Shown: positions 56,521 through 64,000 of the stretch, piece after piece
How positions within the stretch are numbered: the first letter of the stretch is position 1
Layout of the letters: each line of letters opens with the position of its first letter
DNA from: Haemonchus contortus
Lineage: Eukaryota; Nematoda; Chromadorea; Rhabditida; Trichostrongylidae
DNA: 64,000 bases
Direction of reading: 5' to 3'
NCBI GenBank assembly: GCA_000469685.2
Contig: LS997564.1
Coordinates: 18,975,615-19,039,614 of the forward strand
The notes under the pieces: generated by a model
The model's input: the letters and a program-made list of their open reading frames with translations, nothing else
What the model was told of the DNA's origin: nothing
The model's database searches: none
Position numbers and translations under genes: made by a program

Positions 56521-56547
56521 ATGAAGCCATTAGGTGACGATATATTT

Positions 56548-56700
56548 TGTCTGAGGAATGCGCCCCGCATTCGACTTCCATTCACAATCGTAGTGAAGTA
56601 AAGAGCGTATGTGGCCGACACTGTGCCGATGCCGGTTGCCAGCCGATGAACAAATCAGTGCGTACACCCTTCCAGACTGGTCTGGTACGCCACTTGTTGA
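56548..56700 (-). repeat. SINE half, minus orientation (second of the pair)
   Basis: Minus-oriented SINE 3' body: GAGGAATGCGCCCCGCATTC, TTCACAATCGTAGTGAAGT, AGCCGATGAACAAATCAGTG, CCAGACTGGTCTGGTACGCC. About 28 bp separate it from the plus-oriented half. Confidence 0.75.
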
Positions 56701-58440
56701 GTTTTTGGTTGGAAAAGGGCTTAGATTGGCATTTGCCTACTTCTCACGCCGATCACAGAGGAAAAAGGTCGCAGATGAAGAAATACAGACCACAGGAAGA
56801 AAAAGAAGAACGAAAAATTTCAACACAAATTTGTGAACCTAGCAATACGAGAGCTAGTAGCTACATTGGTAAAAGCCTCGGGAGAATCTAAGCGATCCAC
56901 CTTCGTTCGTTGCAAACTACGGATGAAAGGACAAGAGGAAAACAACAGAGGAACGGTTTCTACTACTTACAACTTAACCAACAAATGAATGAAGGGAAAG
57001 GATTCAAGAGACCAGTAAATACTGAAGACTGATGATGCATGATAGTATAAAGAGCAATGAAGTGATGCCTGGAAACGGCAAAGCGGTAGGTGGACCGAAA
57101 CCAATCAAGGAGAGGCAACGAATGCGCCTCACATAGACGAATGAAAACACTCTCATGGGAGTCGGATCTCAGCGGAGTGGTCAAGCCGTTATATCGGAAT
57201 CCACCAAGTCGGAAGACTAGACTTTTAGTAAGAGTAACAAAATATGCACGAACTCTCATGGGCCCACCTTGGAATTTCATGCAGCATCAAAATGATTGGA
57301 AAGCGACCTAAATAAGTACGGAAGATACGTTCCTTTTGTCTGACATCTGGGACCGCCTGCTTCGGAATGGTTTTCGAGATCAAATGTAATGCCAGATTCA
57401 ACCAAAACATATTTCCCCTGGAATGAGACGAGATCCTATCGCTTCCGGAACCATTAAAACAAGGAACACGTGTAGAAGCAATGCTGACCCATTCTCCATT
57501 AGCTAATCTGCGGATTCGAATGAAAAATCACTTAAAATCCTTGTTTCCCTCAACTTATCTGGTAGCTCTTATTCACCCTATATTCTGTAAATTTACTCCC
57601 AAAGTTCGGTAAGTCTTACGAATTCTGAGCTACGAGGAACGTTCTTGGCTAAGCAAGGCGAAAATCATACTGGCGAGGAAGATAAAGTGAATAGCATCGA
57701 ATCGGATGTCAAATCAGACCACATTCCTTCCCGGATGGAATGGGAGCTCATCGCTCTCGAAACGCTCAAAAAAAGAAATACGTTCGGGAGCAATGCGATG
57801 TGCTCGGGAATGGATCGCATTGAATCGAGTATAATATTACTTGTAATGTTGTTACTTGGTCACTTTTAATTGTTGTATACCCTTCCTCATTATCCTTTTC
57901 ACTCTTCCCCAACACCCTTTCCCATTTGACGCTCTTCAAAGGTAGCTCCAAACTCTCCCAAGCGACGATTTCAAGGATGGTGGATAGGGAAGCAGGGGTG
58001 CACTTTGTGTGGAAAAGTTCATTCACATTGACGTCATATTTGATCGGATTTATGCTATGGCTATTCACATATTATAAATGGGAATGTTCAGACGATTCCA
58101 TCAAGTACTTGCAAAGAAGTGCTCTGCTCAAATTCCATCAATGACGAGAACACTCAGCTCAGATGATAGGCCTCCTGCTGTCAACATTCGCCAGCATATT
58201 TGGCCAGCTATCATACGAAAAGCATTCCTTCACGATCTTTTTACTTGAGTAAATACCGCCAGATGTTCTTACTGAAAGCTGTACTGTATAGTGTTTCAAA
58301 TTGTTGTCTCCACATTATTGAATGTTCTGAATTTTCTACAAGTTTGACAAGAGGTAATATGAAAGGACAAAGGATAAACTCTCTGCTGGTAATCATTGTT
58401 GTTTTGGGATGCGCCATGTTTGACTTCTTTTTAACTTGAT
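56701..58440. other. Intergenic, no recognised gene
   Basis: 1.7 kb of short open frames without family match. Confidence 0.4.
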
Positions 58441-58441
58441 A

Positions 58442-58560
58442 GCGTTTTGAATGTCTATGCGGCCTATGCAATGACTTGGATTGCAAGCCGATGTACAAGT
58501 CAGTGCTCTTATCTTCCTAAACGAGTCTGATACCAATAAACCGACATCGGAGGAATGGAT
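58442..58560 (-). repeat. SINE, minus orientation, truncated
   Basis: GCCTATGCAATGACTTGGAT, GCCGATGTACAAGTCAGTGC, GAGTCTGATACCAATAAACC: 3' body of the SINE in minus orientation, immediately before an oppositely oriented copy. Confidence 0.75.
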
Positions 58561-58671
58561 AACTTCGTTATTCCCAGTGAGCGTCGCTCTGAGATCAGAT
58601 CCGCGGACCGTACGTGTGATAGTCATCACCGTCGCCTCTATCCCGCAAAAAAGGATAGATCTTGAACTGGG

Positions 58672-58945
58672 GCGGAGGCGGTGAAACGGCAAATGGCGCA
58701 CTACATCACACGCACGGTCACGGGTTCAAATCCCGGCTCGATATCCGCCAAGTCCAAGCAAGGCTTCCATTTCTCTAGGGTCGGATAATTAGTACCAAAC
58801 TCGCCTCGAAGGATAAAAGCAGTGACTTGTTAATCGCTGACCACCGCAAGCCACTGTGTCAGCCACATACGCCTTCAATATACCACTACTATTATGAATG
58901 GAAGATGAATGCGTAGCGCATCCCATAGACGGGATCAATTAACGC
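58672..58945 (+). repeat. tRNA-derived SINE, full length
   Basis: Head GGCGGAGGCGGTGAAACGGC with B-box GGGTTCAAATCCCGG, body GGATAATTAGTACCAAACTC and GAAGGATAAAAGCAGTGACT, tail ACGGGATCAATTAACGCC. Confidence 0.85.
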
Positions 58946-61525
58946 CAAAAACCTTTAGCCTTTATCCTCCTAGATTCTTGATCACTGGTTACACCCATGT
59001 CAGGCAAGCAGCCGAGTCGTAGGCGAGCTTGATTTGACCAGGGAAACGAGGGTCTTCTTCAAAAACTAGCCTTTTGGAGAAATGCTGTCAATAGGAGCTT
59101 TTGTAATAGAGTCGCCCATATCAATCAATTCAAGAACTACATAAAAATTATCATAAATTATGAAAAGTCTGTATGGAACAGGGCATTTCACAATCCGATG
59201 TGACTGTTCCGCAATGCATGACAATGCTGGCGATTATTCCGTCTGGCATCATTGCACACCTGATTCCATGTATGTACATTTTCACCCCAATCCGATTCCT
59301 TTCTAGTTCCCGAGATTTACTTCCTAAGCCTCATATAAGTAGCTACATTTCAGGAAGGCGATAGTCATGGGACATATTTTAGCTACGAATAATTATTGCT
59401 CTTTGTCAGCATCTGACTGACAGATCAAGGATAGGAGCTTTTCAGTAGACCTCTACTTTCTTGCCGATGTCAGATCTTCTATGATCCTCCTAATCTATCA
59501 CTATCACGATATTTCGTTATCTTCATCTTTCCAAAATTGGAATCGATTACTTGTTCGCTTGTTTATTCACTTTCTCATCTGTTTATTTGTTTATTTGAAT
59601 GCAATCGAGTTGAGCCAAAAACATTTAGAACGTTCGGTCTAAGCCGCAAATCGATAAAAGACTATAAAAATGCTCAGTGTGAGCTAGCTGCCAGTTACGC
59701 CATACACTTGGCTACCATTTATAATTGTGACTGGTTGGCCTACAAACTCTTTTACGAATGCAGTTAAGGTTTCGATCAACAGTTTTCACTAGTTTTAGTT
59801 CAATAAAACCATAAGTCAAGTCAAGTCATAAGTCAAAACAAAAATGACATCATTTATCCGATTCTTGAGAAGGTGTTCTCCATACTTAATTTTCCTAGAA
59901 AAAGGTTCACTAAAAAATTAAATTGATATAGTCGCAAACTTTCCTGACAGTCTTTTAGTTCAAAATCTAGCTCATGCGACAAGTAAGCCTATTTTTCCAA
60001 ATAATACCTATCGAATATTTCGATTCTGCAAGTTAGCCTTTTGAACTCTGGTTTGAGTGCCTCTACCAAATTCCATGAAACTAGGGAAAAAACATAAAAT
60101 TGAAACTGACCATGAATTCACTGAATGGGAGGTCCTTGACGAAGTAACCCATCACTAGTTCCATCTCGAATTTTTTTGTCCATCACCACAGTTCTCTGAA
60201 AAACAATCGTATTTACTCGTTTATTTGTTTATTTCACACATTCGACGGTGTGCCTTACTTTGAGTGCGGGTTTGCCACTCACAAAATTTAATTAATTGAC
60301 CCTCAGTTTCCTATTAATACCTTAATTTATATTGTTACTGAGGAGTTCTATTTCATGACGCACGACATAACCAAATCCTTTTGCAGCGATTGTCCTCGTA
60401 CCAACTTCATCTACTCCATCGATAAGTGACTTATGAATACTCATTAGGCTTGCACGATGTTCAAAGAATTTCTATTCCAACGTCAATCATATTGGTATTC
60501 AAAAGTCTTATATACCAATTTTATATTCTTTAGTGATTCAATAAACTTCAACCTTTATTAATTCCCTCTTATTAAGCTCTAGCTGGCGAGGTTAGCTCCT
60601 AAATTCTGAGACCAAAGGGGAACCTTACGTAGGTGGAACAGGATAGAAGGCAAGGAATCAATTGAAGGGTTACTTTTTGCAGGATTTCGAACTTCTAACT
60701 TGAGACGGAGGAAGTGCTCTATCCAATAGTACGCGCTAATTGCTCCACTTGAGGCTATCTTGCACTGCTGCTGGATTCTCGCTTTCACGGTTTTTCTCTC
60801 AATCGCATAGCCTACGAGGTGAATTATTCTCCAAATACTCGAATTATCAGGGCCAAAAAATTCGGGAGACGCATGGTTGTATCGATAGGGGTCAGTCAGT
60901 CAGTCAACTATCTGTACGTCAGCTTTCTTCACTGGCCCCCTGAAGCTATTTTCATCCAGATGATAAGAAATATTCCTGATTAGAAGCCAACCGATGTTTG
61001 ACCCCCAAACTTGCCACCCTTAAGGTGATGAGAGAAAAAGAAGCAGTTTTCAATGAACATTGTAAATGATCAACTCAATAATGAGCAGAAAATCGAATCG
61101 AAATTAGAAAATGTAACCAACTTACATCAAAAGACAATTTCTACCGACAATTGCTTCTCAAGGGCACTGCGATTGCCTCTCCTCTACTTTAATATTTGGG
61201 CATTTGTTTCGGGCATTAGGAAGATCCATCTCGAAGGATACATATGCAGCCCTTTTGGAAATTAGGTTTTAAGCCTCTAGGAGTTCTTTTTCTTTACCTT
61301 CACAGTCTGCTTAAACTCGGTGAAACTTCTGAAGTTTCTGAAGATCCATAAGTATAAAAGTTGAATCGCAACTCTGAGCGAAAGTAAGTTGACGATTTTT
61401 TGTATATTGCATTCAGTAAGATTTTCCAGCATTTGATAAATTTTTTCGTTCTTCAGAAGTAGTGCTGACCTTTTCCTTCCAGAAATGAAGTTGCATCATA
61501 CTGACGAATACATCTAACGCTCTAA
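58946..61525. other. Intergenic, no recognised gene
   Basis: 2.6 kb. 60670-60745 (minus) is tRNA-like (GGATAGAGCACTTCC..., GAAGTTCGAAATCCTGC), probably another tRNA-derived repeat. A short GTCA microsatellite at 60891-60905. Confidence 0.4.
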
Positions 61526-61793
61526 CTTTGCTTACCATTGTCTGTTATTCGCACCAGGACCCACACGCGCGCAGTGAAACACACTGTTTAGCTCGTCCGG
61601 ACGCCCCACTCTTCTTCATTTTTCTGGTTTCATTCTCGTCCAACCCCCTTTTTACGATTTTTCGATGCCTTTTGTCACTTTGGAAACACCGATGCACGCA
61701 GTTTCTTCACCTCAGTCGCACTAGTTTCGATCTTAACTTCCATTTTTCATCATAATCTGGATTACCCAAAATTATCGCGAACTGTGCCTTCAA
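61526..61793. repeat. TTAA-family element, half copy F
   Basis: Inverse of the left half of copy E: TGTCTGTTATTCGCACCAGG, GTGAAACACACTGTTTAGCT, right end AAAATTATCGCGAACTGTGC. The other end is missing. Confidence 0.8.
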
Positions 61794-62427
61794 CTAGCAG
61801 CGAATCCCGAACTGGACATCTACGCCCAGGATCCCTCTTCAGAATCTTTTTTGTGAAGGATAATCAATTTTTCGGAACGTTGGTACTTTTTGGAGCATTC
61901 ACACTAGGAGAGCTGGAGCGCTCATTACAGAAAAGGCAAAAAAAAATAAATAAAGGAACTGTTAGGAGACCCGGTGATCTTTGGTAGAGAGACCATCAGT
62001 CGCATGTGGCCCCAATCGTTTCATTGAATGACACACCTTTTCCCATTGAGTCTCGGCGGCACCTACGCCTCGTTCCTTTTGTTTTCTGCGTGTGTTCGTG
62101 ATATCAATGAAATCGATGCTCGAGATAAGGTGATCTAGCTGACCGTTTAGCTATACGAGTAGCCTACGGGTCATTCCCGTTCCTTTTAGATCCAGAAACT
62201 ATTAGATAAGCCGATCTAGTTCCTATTTTTCCTCGAAGTAAGGACTATCGCTTCGCTGACATCTTGATATAGCTAGTCGAACATGGTCGTCGTCACCTGT
62301 TTATACTATTGATAGGCACTTGAGCGTGAGAAACTCTAGCGCCCAGCTGAGCGTATCAATTCCTGATTCTTTTACCGTTCAACACCTCCTTCCTTATTTC
62401 AGTGTCTGACCGATCCCACCAGAAAAT

Positions 62428-62438
62428 CTTCCTTACAG
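62428..62438 (+). promoter_or_regulatory. Candidate trans-splice acceptor of the GTPase gene
   Basis: CTTCCTTACAG ends 20 bases before the ATG at 62459; another acceptor-like TATTTCAG ends at 62402. Typical nematode distance for a spliced leader. Confidence 0.45.
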
Positions 62439-62458
62439 GAACTTCTAAAGTGATTACT

Positions 62459-62516
62459 ATGGATGAAAACGATGCGGTACAAGATGTAAAAGTGGTTCTC
62501 ATCGGCGATGCAGCAG
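62459..62516 (+). CDS. Rab-like GTPase exon 1
   Basis: 58 bp from ATG, phase 1 out, donor G|GTTCAA (weak). Encodes the acidic N-terminus and the first half of the P-loop. Confidence 0.8.
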
Positions 62517-62762
62517 GTTCAACTTCTTCATATAGATTCGTAGTTTCACTATTCAGACTGTAGCCATTCGTACTGACCAAACTATAGGATTTTCCGATCA
62601 TAGAGTCGATGACTATTGCGTTTTCAGCCGGAAAGTCGGCAATCATGAAAAAATTCTTTGACGGAGTTTTCGATGACGACACCGCTACCACTATTGGTAT
62701 CGATTTCCGGCATATCACTTATCAGCTGCAAGATGGAACGGTTCGCTTTTACTTGACTTATG
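62459..62762 (+). CDS. Rab-like small GTPase, first two exons
   Basis: Small GTPases of the Rab group cycle between GTP and GDP to direct vesicle traffic. Two exons give 64 codons plus one base. The chain begins with a short acidic start, strand VKVVLIGD, then the P-loop GDAAAGKS, formed exactly across the splice junction, followed by a KKFFDGVFDDD switch I lead and TTIGIDF, the Rab effector signature. The next exon should begin with the DTAGQE motif; the frame left open (TAT G|) would fit an Asp codon, but no such exon is seen before the right edge. Only the first third of a usual 200-residue Rab is present. The subfamily cannot be named. Confidence 0.8.
62628..62762 (+). CDS. Rab-like GTPase exon 2
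   Basis: 135 bp, acceptor GTTTTCAG, donor G|GTAGTT. Encodes GKS of the P-loop, switch I and TTIGIDFRHITYQLQDGTV. Confidence 0.8.
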
Positions 62763-63284
62763 GTAGTTAAATAATTCCAGTTGATTCCCAAAGAAGGTTG
62801 TTCATAGCTTCTTTTTTACAAATGGTCGGAGCAGAAACTCTTTTAAGCCCCGCCCACTGTCCACTGAGCCTACAGCTCTAAATGGGAGATTTTCGAGCTA
62901 TCCTTTCATGTAACTAGCATTGTTGATGACCCACCAGGTCGAATTAAGCATTTTCCCCTGCACTACTACTAGTTGGCTCCGTTTCGTATAAAAACGTGAA
63001 GTATAGAGGCAACATACTTTTCAGACTACTGGTGTAGGCTGGATTCTCGTATTCTGATAGTTCACTTTGATTAGACTTTATCAATTATCCACTTTGGTCT
63101 GGTATTTCTCTCCGATATGAACCCGTAACCTCAAGAGACGCTGTCGGGTCGGAAAATGCCCTAAGCGTCTAATGAGGGGAGCAAAATCGGGCGTAATAAA
63201 GGCTCTAAAATCGGCTCAACCGAAATGCACACCCTAGGCAGACGAGTTCTGCACGCAGGCAGCTGACTGGCCACCGGTAAGCAG
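62763..63284. other. Presumed GTPase intron, first part
   Basis: No exon with a DTAGQ motif seen. A CCCCGCCCAC stretch at 62850-62860 recalls the inverse of the array cores. Confidence 0.4.
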
Positions 63285-63510
63285 TGGCATAAACATACAT
63301 TTCAAGAAGCTCGTCGAAATTCGGAATTCAAAGTTTTTGGTGTTCTACTCTCGTCCAACCCCTAATTTTACTACTTTTTCGGAGCCTTACGTTTCTCTAG
63401 ATACGCCGGTTTTCGGGTTTTCTTCGTTTCTTTTGCCCTATTCTGAACTATTACTCCCATTATTCGTCTAGAACAGGATACCCCAAAATTAACGCGAACC
63501 TTTTCCAGAC
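63285..63510. repeat. TTAA-family element, half copy
   Basis: TCTCGTCCAACCCCTAATTT, CTTTTTCGGAGCCTTACGTT and end CCCAAAATTAACGCGAACCT: inverse left half of the copy E type, decayed. Confidence 0.65.
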
Positions 63511-64000
63511 AAATTCCCTTTTTTCTTTTTTTCATCTATTCGTGTTCTAGGAGGGGAATGAAGTAGCAAGTGAAGGACTTGTTTGATTCAAGATCCATCA
63601 CTCATCCAACACACAATCAGAACCCTTGAAACGTCCGAAAATTTGTTCAAATCGTTTAGTCAATGAAACTAAGTTGTGGAATCAAACCTATTAAATTTGA
63701 AGCCTTCAATCTTCCCTGACGAATACATGTCAAACGTTATCTCTCAATGACACGCCATCTGGTGGAACAACCAACAAGTGAACAACCAACTTTGATCTTA
63801 ACCGCCGAAAAAAATAGCTAGAGATGGTCGCAGACCTGGGATAATACTGCACAGATACTGAGCTTTACCAAATCAGTCGAGCGCTGGTCGGGTGGAAGGT
63901 AGTTGAATTGTTAGCAAGCTTTGCTTTTAAAGAAAAAAATGACGACCCTGATGGCCGTGTTAAAGGTGAAGCCTTACTGTGTTCGATAGACAATCTCATC
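63511..64000. other. Right edge, no recognised feature
   Basis: Probably still the GTPase intron. Nothing recognised. Confidence 0.4.

Noticed and set aside
57645..57869. Plus-strand open frame of 74 codons
   Set aside because: No domain, no splice context, no repeats in common; nothing supports coding.

Overview
Eukaryotic genomic DNA, most likely from a clade V parasitic nematode (strongylid or hookworm-like). The evidence is nematode-style introns (TTTCAG acceptors, no long polypyrimidine tract, GTAAGT/GTGAGT donors), a NALCN/NCA channel gene of worm type, a small ShK-like secreted peptide gene, RTE-type LINE fragments, Tc1/mariner elements and very repeat-rich introns. The genus cannot be fixed from the sequence alone.

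Layout. (1) Positions 752-32291, minus strand: one large gene for the sodium leak channel NALCN, called NCA-1/NCA-2 in worms. I could place 29 coding exons by splice sites, reading phase and similarity to NALCN. The chain starts at an ATG at 32291 and runs through domains I and II, the II-III linker and domain III up to its pore loop. Domain III S6, domain IV and the C-terminus lie beyond the left edge. The selectivity residues seen are E (domain I), E (domain II) and K (domain III), as in the EEKE filter of NALCN. One junction (exons 20/21) is out of phase, so at least one linker exon is missing from the model.
(2) Intron 15 of that gene (9185-20982, 11.8 kb) is a nest. It holds a 127-bp minisatellite of about 13 units, two RTE LINE fragments, a two-exon plus-strand gene for a short secreted ShK-like peptide, a dead mariner, a palindromic Tc1-like element, and a second array of about 130-bp units split by a TTAA-flanked element.
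(3) 32292-62437, about 30 kb: no gene I can recognise with confidence. It is built of TTAA-flanked inverted-repeat elements, tRNA-derived SINEs, tRNA-like fragments, an RTE tail, a foldback element and a Tc1-like MITE.
(4) 62459-62762, plus strand: the first two exons of a Rab-like small GTPase, continuing beyond the right edge.

On function, NCA and the GTPase are unrelated housekeeping or neuronal genes; there is no sign of an operon, gene cluster or prokaryote-type system. I did not find a convincing new biological system. The most interesting objects are the palindromic Tc1 element, the TTAA-flanked element family, the microsatellite-plus-array modules, the gene nested in the channel intron and a possible frame-shifting cassette exon.
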